Shown in pieces: positions 33,796 through 44,009 of a DNA stretch of 64,000 bases; the first letter of the stretch is position 1, and each line of letters opens with the position of its first letter. The stretch is from contig JARWKL010000014.1 in NCBI GenBank assembly GCA_029961685.1, positions 439,001-503,000 of the forward strand, read 5' to 3'. This stretch comes from Aristolochia californica (taxonomy: Eukaryota; Streptophyta; Magnoliopsida; Piperales; Aristolochiaceae). Both the position numbers and the translations under genes were made by a program. A model generated the notes under the pieces. It was not told where the DNA came from and did no database searches. It saw only the letters and a program-made list of their open reading frames with translations.

Positions 33796-35422
33796 GACTT
33801 CATAGCTATCTGTGCAGCACAGTTTCTGTTCTGTCTTGCTCTGTCTTATATCCCCATAATGGTGTTTAGGGTGGCCATACTGTGATTTTTATCAGCTAGG
33901 TTCTCTTGATGTTTCCCGAATGTATTGTACATTGCAAATGCTTATTGAAGAATATCTTAATGTGACTTTTACTTAGTGCGAAGCAGGTGAATGAATACCC
34001 ATTGTCATACCTTCTCTCTCCCCCATTGTAGAGAGGTTTTAGCTATGAGTGCAGAAGCATAAAACAGGCGCTTCATCTGTTTTGCTGCTCTTTCAGGGAG
34101 GCAGCAATAGTCCTCTTTGACAGCATCAAAATGTATCCGAGTGTGATGCAGTTGGGTCTGGGAAGTCAGGTCCAGCCCCTCATTGGATGATTATTAATGG
34201 TCTGCTCGAGATAGCCCACGGTCCATTCAGTATGGGATCTTACCCTGGGAGGCAGAAAGGTTAAATCTGCAGAAGATTTGTCACTGAAAATAATGTTACT
34301 TCTAAACCAAAGGTTGTACTGTGAAAATTTTGGCCTACGAGGCATATCTTATCAATCAAATCAATATCGATTATGGGATAAAATGTCATCGAAAAATTTG
34401 CCCATTGACCTATAAATTTAAAATTTTTGTGTCAACTATTTGGACGGAAATTTTTTTATTAAAGATTGAAGAGGTTGAGTCTCAGGCAAAAAGATTGTTT
34501 GCTTCTGTCGTTATAAGAGAACTCTTCTTCTATACCAAATTCCAATGGAATTTGAGCATCTGACGTGAATGTGATTCTGCCTGCCGGTCAGTTAATTTTG
34601 ACAGTTTCTAACAAAAATATACACCTTTCCAGCGGAGTCCTGTCATCTGCATCGTCTCTGCTTTCTTTACTTTAATGGTAAACCGATCGGTTAGCTGCTT
34701 CTCGTTTTAGCCGTTCAAAGACACAGAGAGACCATACACAGAGTTCACCTCTTCACCGTCGTTTGCATCTAATATTGAGCAATGGGAAGTCAAAAGATCA
34801 TTTGGGTGTTGATGCCCTAACTAGCTTGTTTGTTTTAGTTAAAGTTTCTGGGAGATTATTCAGCTTCATAGCCTCATACTTGATCAGCAACAAGGCTTTT
34901 TGTTTTACTTTAAACTAAGTATCAATCTGAAGCTGTTCTTCTCTCATTTTTAGGGTTGTCGAACTTAACTGCTGATCAGTATGCAAGAAATAAGCTATAC
35001 GAGGAAATGCATCTGAGTGGAAGTACCATCTGTGTTCAACGAGCTTATCAGAAGAATTTTCAACAGATTTAATCTACGTCGACTTACCCACAGAAGTGTT
35101 CTTGTTGTGGTAGATAAGCATGACTTTTGGATGAGGAGGAATTGCAGTGAACCAGTCTAGAATTATCTGCTTATCTGGAGAACCCTGGTAGCTTTTCTTT
35201 CTTTTTTCTTTTGCTTTGACCATTGGGCAAGTTCCCTTGCTGGCTACACATCATATGTCCTTTTGGTGAGGCTGGGAGACAGTCTTGACTTCTAAAATAA
35301 TGCCGAACCAGTACAAGAAAGCAATAATGGAACGGTAATAGACCAGATTTAAAAACTGAGAAATGCTAACCCTGGGGAGATATATAGAGGGTTGTGGAAA
35401 AAACAAAAGGGATCTGTTGGAG
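33796..35422. other. Intergenic region and probable PP2C leader
   Basis: 3' flank of the MERIT40-like gene, then AT-rich sequence. Around 34700-35000 there is leader-like sequence that could be a 5' exon of the PP2C gene, but no splice junction can be fixed. An 80-codon frame at 34321-34563 is featureless. Confidence 0.45.
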
Positions 35423-36907
35423 ATGGGAATCTGTATATCCTCTGCATCTGCAAAGGATCATGAGAGTGAGGTGATTCCCCAGTATTTAGACTTTGGAGAA
35501 GAAAACTTGTGCTCATGTAGAATTCCTGGCCTTGCTTCTCTTTATTCTCAGGAAGGAAAGAAAGGTCCTAACCAGGATTCTGCTATAATCTCTCAGGTAT
35601 ACATGGACTGTGTTGCATTCGATAGCTAGCCCATTTCAAGATCTGTTGTCTTGGTTTGGGTTCCCTTTTCATCTTAACAAACTGTAGTTTGCTTTCAAAC
35701 AAGATTTATTTCAAGATCTGTTGTCTTGGTTTGGGTTCCCTTTTCATCTTAACAAACTGTAGTTTGCTTTCAAACAAGATTTATTTGCAAAGTTACAGAG
35801 CCTGACTTTGAGCTTGTTCTCTTTTTGAAGGGCTATTTATTAGAAGATGGAGTCTTCTGTGGAGTTTTCGATGGGCATGGGAGAAATGGACGCATAGTGA
35901 GCAGACTTGTGAGAGATCGGTTGCCTCCACTAATCTTGAGCCAACACAAGACTCTGTCTTCTCTTTATTCCAATACTGGAGAAAGACTTGAGAGAGATGA
36001 ATCAACCTCCAAGTTAGATCAATGGAGGGAGGCATATATCAGTGCTTTCAAGGCCTTGGACAAGGAGCTGAAGCTATTAGAGCAATTAGACTGCTCTTGC
36101 AGCGGCACCACTGCTGTTACCATCATTAAACAGGTAAGAGCAACAAGAGAAAATCTGGATCAACAAAGAGAAACCTATCTTCTGATTTAATGGGTACATG
36201 AATTCTTATTGTTTTTTTTTTTTTTTTTGTCAAAATCAATAGGGTAAAGATGTTATTATTGCAAATCTTGGAGACTCCAGAGCAGTATTGGGAACCAGAT
36301 CGCATGAAGGAAATTTGATGGCTTTTCAGCTTACAACTGATCTGAAGCCCAGCGTGCCTGGTGAGTCCTCAAACTCTTAACCAGTTCACTAACTAGAAAT
36401 ACTCAAGGTTTTGGCAATGGCATCCATGCAGAAGAAGCAGAACGGATAAAGAACAGCAGAGGCCGAGTTTTTGCACTCAAGGAAGAACCCAACATTGAAC
36501 GAGTATGGCTGCCGGACGACGACACCCCAGGGCTCGCCATGGCCCGTGCTTTTGGCGATTTCATGTTGAAGAGCTACGGCATAATCGTCATTCCCCAGAT
36601 CTCTCACTATCGCCTCAGCGATAAAGATGAGTTTCTTGTTCTGGCAAGTGATGGGGTAAGACTAAAACTAGGAGCTGCATCTTCCTGTTTTCCATTACAA
36701 AATCTAACCAACGGGAACGTGCAGGTTTGGGATGTTCTCAGCAACGAGCAAGTGGTGTCTATTGTGTCATCAGCTGAGAGTGAAGAAGCAGCGGCGCAAG
36801 CATTGGTCGAAGAAGCTGTGTGCGCATGTAAACACAAGTTTCCATGTACAAGAATGGACGACTGCACTGCGATTTGCCTCTTTGTGAGAGAGGCAGCAGG
36901 AGGATGA
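35423..36907 (+). CDS. Protein phosphatase 2C (PPM family)
   Basis: Metal-dependent Ser/Thr phosphatase. Five exons: 35423-35596, 35831-36133, 36243-36360, 36432-36655 and 36725-36907, 333 residues. The start MGICISS is preferred over an upstream ATG (35363) because Gly2 with Cys and Ser nearby fits N-myristoylation/palmitoylation, as in plasma-membrane PP2Cs. Core motifs in order: KKGPNQDS, GVFCGVFDGHGRNGR, CSGTTAV, IANLGDSRAVLG, PGLAMARAFGDFMLK, DEFLVLASDGVWDVLSN and the final DDCTAICLFV. Metal-binding Asp residues in DGHG, SDGVWD and DDC are present. This looks like an active clade E-type enzyme; clade assignment is inference. Intron 1 carries a tandem duplication. Confidence 0.9.
35634..35783. 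repeat. 75-bp exact tandem duplication in PP2C intron 1
   Basis: Two head-to-tail units, each starting TTTCAAGATCTGTTGTC and ending AAACAAGATTTA, at 35634-35708 and 35709-35783. They appear identical, implying a recent event, and stop about 45 nt before the exon 2 acceptor. Confidence 0.88.
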
Positions 36908-37226
36908 ATCCAACTGAAGGAGAGTAAACGTACACAGCGTTTTGTTTGACAAGTTTTTTTCCCATGAATAATTTTTTCCTCCTGCTGGGCAAACCATTTC
37001 TGGGGGCAGAGCCGTAGATATTCATTTAGGAGAGAAAGATGATGGGATCCCAATATATCAGTAGATAATCTTCCAAGTAGTGATCAAAACAAATACCAGC
37101 ATATTATCCCAAAGAAACTTAGTTCCAAAACCATAAAATTTTGCATGACTTTCTTTCCCATTCTCACCTAATTTACAAGATGGAACAAGCAAAAAAAAAT
37201 TAACTAGGCTAGAAAAATATCTTAAC

Positions 37227-38297
37227 CTAATCACCTTCCTCAATGACCTTTGTGCCCAATCCTTTGAGTCCCTCGGGTGGGATTTCAGCAACAGTGACAA
37301 GAGAATAAAGCTCTTCCTTGGCATCTTCCTCTTCATTTCTCTTTCGAGCAATACGAACCCGCACACGCCTTGGGACACTTCGGATCCCCCTGCTCCAGAT
37401 GTGCTTGTTCAATTTCACATCCACCCTCACATCCTTTGTCCCCATTGCCTTCTCTGCAAACTTTCTGATCTCTTTTATGGCTTTAGGTGCCATCTTCTTG
37501 AGAGTGCTGTCATTGATATTATCCAGTTTACTGATTTCAGCTTACAATGACCAATGCATAATTCCAAAAACAAATCTTAGAAACCAAGTTTCTACTTAAT
37601 TGTGACTATCTATAACTTTTGCATCAATTACGGGGTACTTATTAAACTCTAGAAGAAAACAAGGTGGCAGACCCCTCTGGTGTTTTCATTCAAGAGTGGA
37701 CTTATTGATAATTACTGAATCGGATGAGTCATGCAGAGAGAAACTCAACACTACTCAGGAAAAGCAAAGAGGAGAGAGAAAAAAGAGCAAGAAAGCACCA
37801 CCCTTCACATACATTTCTATCAGTCAAATGATTGTTCTGACATTCCTCACAAATCTAAAGAAATAACAGTATTATCTGGAAAAAATATAAAAAATTTCAT
37901 AAAGATAATTAGTTAAAAATTTGACCAAAATAACCTGACTAGTTGCAGAATAACATCTTGAAAACAAGAAGTTCCTAATGGAAAATGGACAAACTCAGTT
38001 AACATATAACTGTAATCAGTTAGTGTGTTGCTTGCCAGAGCAATTTGTAACTACTCGGAAATGTACAAAAAAAATGTGAACAAATTTAACCAGTAACTGG
38101 ACTTAGGTAAAGAGCATTACAAGTTCATAGATCAGTTGGGAGATGAAATGAAATATTAAATAAAGAATGGTTGTGCAAAATTAAGTCATCAGAGGCAAGA
38201 GTAAGACTACAAACCAGCCATGCAGGCGTTTGTGAAGGTTGATGGTGTATTCCCTTGTAACCACTTCTTCTTTCCTTCCCTTGCTTTTCTCAACCAT
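37227..38297 (-). CDS. RPL31: 60S ribosomal protein L31 (eL31)
   Basis: Component of the large cytosolic ribosomal subunit near the exit tunnel. Two coding exons: 38297-38215 ([27 protein letters not shown]) and 37506-37227 ([18 protein letters not shown] through VIEEGD), joined at a split Cys codon, 120 residues, the normal plant length. A non-coding first exon is likely at about 39250-39135 (minus-strand donor GTACTC after CCCGCTCAAG), with a leader intron ending at TTTGTAG near 38330. This leader-intron layout is common in plant ribosomal protein genes. It converges with the PP2C gene, with 319 nt between stop codons. Confidence 0.95.
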
Positions 38298-39206
38298 TGT
38301 ATCAACCGTCAAGCTGCTGTTGCTACAAAGTAAAATTTAGTACCAGCACAATACAACTATCAGCTGAAAACGAACTTCTTTTCTAAGGCAGTAAATTCAA
38401 CCATATTGGCTCCATAATCTATCAATGAAAATGCAGAGAAACAACCATATTAAAACAATTAAGATACTTCTAAGCGAAAGCTAGAGAAATAAATTGTATA
38501 GTCCCCGTTGTTCTCAGATTTTCACTCACTGTGACATAAAAATGATGGTTTTTAGATATATCAAAAGCAATGGGAAAAAATACATACCCAATTGATACAT
38601 GTGCATGCATATTAAAAACAAGCTACACATGGTTCGTCATTGCATAACCGTAATATTCCAAACAACATTCAGTAGTTCTGTTCTTTCCCTAGGCTCATTA
38701 CTAGACACGGAAGGTTAACACTCAACATACTAGTCAGTTGCCACAAACATCCACAGGCGCTTGCATTGTTAAAGGAACTAGCCTTTTTCATTTCACTTTC
38801 TTCTCTAAAATAGTAGTTAGAAGTCCAAATGCCATTCTCATTGTCTCCAACAATAGGGGCCCGCGGAAGATACCGATCGTGAAGGTGCCCTATCAGGGGA
38901 TACAGTTGGAACGTCTTAGGATCAGACTTACAGAGAGACGAAGACTTTAGCATCATTGAACAATTAGGAAGAAAATCTATAAGGATAAAACAACTATACT
39001 CCGGCAAGATTAATGAAAAAACCAAGAAGAATGAAGAGTACAGGTAGATTCTGAGAAGAAAGATGAGGAAACTGCAAAAAATGATTTGAACAAATGCTTT
39101 TTAGTTTTAAAAACAAACAGAGACGAGAGAGTACCTTGAGCGGGGGAGAGATGAAAGAGAAGTGGAAACAAGGGTCACTACTGCTCCCCCTGCTTTGTAG
39201 TGTAAG

Positions 39207-39215
39207 AAACCCTAA
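39207..39215. promoter_or_regulatory. Telo-box (AAACCCTAA) at the RPL31 5' end
   Basis: AAACCCTAA lies within or next to the inferred RPL31 leader. Telo-boxes are frequent in promoters and leaders of plant ribosomal protein and translation genes, which fits. Single occurrence here. Confidence 0.65.
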
Positions 39216-39292
39216 AGTTCTGACTCGCGAGTCTCGAGTATAAAGAAGCCGCATACTGAGGTACGCTAGCTCGCATGAGAATGGTCCGCTAG

Positions 39293-39391
39293 ACGCGATC
39301 TCAGACGTCGATCTTGTAAGTCATATGATATCGAATGAAAAAACGCGATCTCAGACGTCGATCTTGTAAGTCATATGATATCGTATGAAAA
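39293..39391. repeat. 52-bp tandem repeat upstream of RPL31
   Basis: ACGCGATCTCAGACGTCGAT followed by CTTGTAAGTCATATGATATCG occurs twice, starting near 39293 and 39345, with one base difference in the tail (GAATGAAAAAA against GTATGAAAAAA). Located just upstream of the inferred transcription start on the minus strand. Confidence 0.85.
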
Positions 39392-40484
39392 AAATTCAAG
39401 AATTTGTATAAAAATTAATAAAAAAATATTTTGAAAAAACCTTTATTTAACATATGTGTACAAATTAACAAAGTGTTTAGGGTTTAAGGTTTAAGAGATT
39501 AAGGTAATCTCAGGATCAAATGAATTTAGAGCAAGGTTTAGAGTGATCCATCATCAATACACTTTAGAGTTTAATGCACTTTGCATACACCAATGATCCA
39601 ATACGAAAAGTTATTTGGTGTGAATTGGTTATCTCAACCATTGATTGATCGGACGGCTGAGATAATGTTTTGCATGAAATAATTTTTCTTATTGGATCCC
39701 TCTGGTCTTTTGAAGCACATTTTTATGGTCTTCAGAACACGAAATTCTGAATTCGAGAGAGGAAGATTCTTTGGTTCAAAAGGTTTCTTCCATCTTACTA
39801 TGTTTTCTTTTGATATAATTTCTTCTTCGTGAATTATCATTATCTCGTCTGTAATTGGCATAGATTAACAGATTTGGCCTCTGAATATTGGAAATTCGCT
39901 AAATAAAACCAAAGATAATCACAACTGGTTATGAGTTCAAAACTGGTCCTCTCTGTCACAAGAAAGTCACTCGTTTATCTACATCCCCATACCTTGATCA
40001 CACTCTAGGTAAATCATGGGGTACTAAAATAGTGTGTAAGAGATGTTGGTTTCTGCAAACTAAATTGAACCAGCCAAATCAGATTGGATTCAGGGGTCTG
40101 ATCCGGTTTTCTATACCGGATCACAGAACTATGTTTACAGCAACCATTCTTGGAGCCACCAAAGTACAGAATAACCAACCTTTTCAGTTTTACATCTACA
40201 GGAGAGGTGATCAAGATCTTTGAAGTGTTCATAACATTTCATAACATCAAACTGGGAACTTGAGGGCAAGGAACATGAATAGCCTATTACATATAATACA
40301 TGGTGCTAAAGAAATCAGCCAAAATTGATAAAGTAAAATTACACGAGAAAGCATGTCTGATTGAACGAGATGATCTTTGAGGATTAGCAGCAATGTTGTC
40401 AGAAATTTCTTTGTAGACCTAATTACAATGTCAGACCCCAAAAATTTGCAAAGTTTCCCAACTGGTAATCCACAAATAGAAACT
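39392..40484. other. Intergenic region between RPL31 and the membrane-protein gene
   Basis: AT-rich, no recognisable exon. Contains the 36-nt sequence at 40343-40378 that is the exact reverse complement of 20750-20785. Short frames at 40014-40232 overlap on both strands and have no features. Confidence 0.5.
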
Positions 40485-40647
40485 TTAGTTGCCTTTGTAT
40501 GCATACATGTAACTGCGCAGCTTCCTTACTTCTTCAAGAGACACCATTAGCAGATGGTCCACATAGAGGCAAAGTCCAGCAACGCTGCAGTTGAATTTCC
40601 AATCAAGAAAGCTAAAATATTTCAGAGCATTCATATGAGAATGCCTG

Positions 40648-40689
<42 letters not shown>

Positions 40690-42227
40690 CTCAGAGGACC
40701 AAGTGGAAGCCATATCGCATCCCATCGAAAACTTGGCATCCTAAAAGATGGAGAAAATTCAAGACAGTAAACCTGATCAAATTGTTCTCTACAGACCTAT
40801 AACTGCCATGCTTAAATAGAAATTTTATAACCACAGAATACTTCCTGGGATTGCTGAACACCCATATGGAGTCCCAATGAGAGAGAAACGTGAACAAGGG
40901 GACATCAGGAACCCAATTTACCTCAACATGACATAGAACCAGAAAATGGCCAGCAAAAGGCCAATGTAGCTTGAGTACCAAATCCACTTCTTATGGCCTG
41001 TTGAATTGTGGACTGCAAATCCTTTGAGTGCCAACAAAGATGCCAAAACAGCTGTGCTCTCTGCGCAAGTGGAAAACAATAGCATAGATAACTGAAAAGA
41101 TTTTGAAACGGGCTCAACTAGTTTTAACAAATCCAGCACTGTAGCACTAATTGTTGTTTCCAACAAGAAAAGTGATTGGCTCTCCTTCAGTAATTGGTAA
41201 AAGGGAGAATAGCCATCTTTTGCAAGGACCATTAAACTGTTAAAAGAAAAGTGATGATAAAAAGAACCATCTTATTAAGAAAATCATACTGATATAAACA
41301 CCAAAGAATTAAAAGAGAAGCATCCATAACAACATTCCCATAAATGAAAGTTGGATGATGTCACTATCCAATATGTAATACTTGACAATAGTTGAAAATG
41401 AAAAACCTGCAGAAACGACCATCCATGACTCCACTTCGTCCATGAAGTATGCATGGTATCGCTGCACAAAAAAATGATTAGGAATGGATTAGACCATTAA
41501 AACTACGATAATAGTGACACTATCTCTAATATGAGATTCAAATGCAAAAAAGTAATCACCAATGAAATGAGACCAAAAACCCGTGAAAATCAGCGCAGTA
41601 GCTGCAAAATGAACCGCTATAACTAAGTAGGCATGCAATACATACCAAATCCCAGGGTGACAAAGTCTGACTAACAATGGAATAGATTAGAAACAAGGCG
41701 AAACAAAGAACCAGAATGGAAAAAACAGCCTGCAAGGGAGACCAAAAAAAAAAACCATAAATAAAACGGTTATCAATTCCATGGATGTATAACAAACAAC
41801 CAATCGTTCCTGAAAAATTACCCTCCATAGGAACTCTTGATGCCCATGTTTCTTCTCAAAAGACAGAACAATTTCTTCTTGCTCTGCAAGATCATAATAA
41901 AATGAACAATAAAGGGCAAACACCAAACGACAAACTATGCCAGAGATTTATACTATTTATCACGAGAAGTAGAAGTAAATAAACGATAAGGAATGCAACT
42001 CTCTGATTTCCCCTAGGAAAAGAGCAACGATACTCGTTCGATTGCAATAGCATCTGAGAGAGGACAATTCGCAGGAGATAAGTGCAAACCTAACCTCGAG
42101 TATCAATTGGCTGAAAGTCGTCACGAGTCGGAATGAAATACTTATCGTCTTCGGCTTCGCCTCGATGAGACGGTCTCCATCTTCTCGACAGCTTTATCAT
42201 TGCAAATTGCCGCAGCAGCTGCCGCAT
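40485..42227 (-). CDS. Multi-pass membrane protein of unknown function (plant-conserved family)
   Basis: Seven exons join in one frame: 42227-42095, 41883-41822, 41729-41646, 41461-41407, 41060-40922, 40740-40690 and 40584-40485, giving 207 residues. The N-terminus is hydrophilic and basic (MRQLLRQFAMIKLSRRWRPS) followed by an acidic segment (EAEDDKYFIP). Four hydrophobic stretches follow: AVFSILVLCFALFLIYSIV (exon 3), STAVLASLLALKGFAV and IGLLLAIFWFYVML (exon 5), and PLGPLSVAGLCLYVDHLL (exons 6-7). The C-terminus ends EEVRKLRSYMYAYKGN. I recall similar uncharacterised proteins in other plants but no assigned function. The correct phase at all six junctions supports a real gene. Intron 6 starts with a long GA run. 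Confidence 0.8.
40650..40687. repeat. (GA)n microsatellite next to a splice donor
   Basis: About 18 GA units on the plus strand, so CT on the transcribed strand, immediately inside intron 6 of the membrane-protein gene. Its length polymorphism would sit directly beside the donor at 40689-40688. Confidence 0.92.
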
Positions 42228-42299
42228 TGAACTGGGAAATAGAAATGACAGGCCCGCCGTTGCGACAAACACTTGAAGCCTGCGTCGTCATATCCTTAA

Positions 42300-42525
42300 C
42301 GAGTTAGGACTCTTTGAATTCTGGTATTCCGACTCGCTATAGAGGAGAGCGAGTCTAGTTGGGGGCAGAATCGTCCTAAGAATTCCGACTCGCTATAGAG
42401 GAGGGTCTGTGTCCATGTTATACTTGACGAGTTAGGACAGTTTTAATCCTGGTTTTCGACACGCTTTAGAGGATGGCGAGTCAGATTGAGGGCAGAATTG
42501 TCCTATATGTGCCAATTCACCACGC
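42300..42525. repeat. Degenerate direct repeats upstream of the membrane-protein gene
   Basis: ATTCCGACTCGCTATAGAGGA occurs near 42326 and 42378, and a diverged third unit (TCGACACGCTTTAGAGGATG) near 42457. The associated motifs ACGAGTTAGGAC and GGGGGCAGAATCGTCCTA / GAGGGCAGAATTGTCCTA repeat as well. The unit is roughly 50-100 nt and irregular. It lies upstream of the start codon, so it is probably promoter or leader DNA. Confidence 0.75.
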
Positions 42526-44009
42526 TCAAAGTAGCCTAAGGGTAATCTAAATGGGAATTTTGGGATGGGAAACCATATGTTTTTTAATAGATATTTGATA
42601 ATTGATATCGTAATACTTTCAATCGAAGTATTGTACTATATAAGATTAATTATTTCTATTTATTTCCCAGCAAAAGTAGATTCATTTAATTTTTCTTTAA
42701 AAAAATAAAAGTTTTAATCTAATTTCCTTGTAAGACATTAATGGGATTTTATCAGAATTTTTTTTGAAAATGTATATCATAGGAAAACATTTTTAGTTTT
42801 TCTTGGGATATAAATTTCTAACAAGAGACACTAACTGGGCCATAACGTTATGAGTTTGGTTATATTTAGACACATAATATCTTGAAGTGACCAATATTGA
42901 ACCGCAACATTGAGCATCATGTTCATAATAATTGAAACTCAAAATACCTGGAGTAATACTATCCTAGATATTATGCATAAACTATTTTAAATGCGTAAAA
43001 AATAAGGCCCGATCCAATACGAAACCCGATTTTGTGAGAAAAATACCAATAAGTTATCACAACCATTAGAGAACCAAACACCTCATCCTTCCGTTTCTAA
43101 AATTCCTAGAACCTTTTTTCCAAGTTAGCTTCAGTTTATCATCATAAGAGAGCCTAATCACCATAAATATGTCTTGGTTAATTTATATTCAGTTCCTTTA
43201 AGCAACCATGCATGCATGTTAGGGTTTGGCCATTGTTAGAAGCTGAAAATTACAATTTATGGGAGTCTAATCAACAGTAAAAGATGTCTTTGTTTATCTA
43301 TCCTCAGTTCTAACTAAGAATGAATGCCACATACCCTATTTTTTTAGCAATAATTGAGAATATTTTTGTCCTCTCATTTAAAAATAGGGAAAGGAGAAGA
43401 GTGTAATGATTCTAGGGAGGTGAGTATAACTCTACATTTTTTTATGTGGGACTAATTAACCCTTGCTAGATGCACTAGTAGCAAGTAACATATATTTAAT
43501 AGCCGACTTCTAGGAGCAATCTTTGGCCAGTGAGATTGTTGAGATTGAGGCTAATTCCATGCAAAAATAATTAGTCACTTAGGAGGAGATCTATTGTTTA
43601 ACCTTATAAATCAAAAAAATTTCATAACACTTATTATGTAAAACTCTTCCACTAACACTCTCCCTCATGTCTAAGCTTACACATTTGGATAATATGTTTG
43701 AGACTTGAATAACACAGTACAAACTCAATAGTGTAAATAGGGCACAGATCTAGGCAAATAGCCCCGTTTGTTAGCATACTAAGATTGAGTTCAGTTTCAT
43801 CCCAAACTGTTAAGAGACCTATTCCTTTGAAGGAATATTAGGGACATTTAGAAAAATAGAGAAACAAAAAAACTTATTTAAGAAAATAGAAAATTTTAAA
43901 AAATATTTGCAAGGATACCGGATTTTTTATTTCTTTTCTTTCTATTGGTATCAAGCCAAATATTAACATTACAAAACTGAAGCCAAAAGTAACAGTCGCC
44001 TCTACCTGC
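42526..44009. other. Intergenic AT-rich region, possible transposon remnants
   Basis: No exon recognised. The stretch 43440-43800 (with ACACTCTCCCTCATGTCTAAG) has the look of decayed LTR DNA but no paired repeat or coding remnant supports it. Confidence 0.4.

Noticed and set aside
36607..37053. 148-codon minus-strand frame over the PP2C 3' end
   Set aside because: Exact antisense of PP2C exon 5 and part of exon 4; shadow frame.
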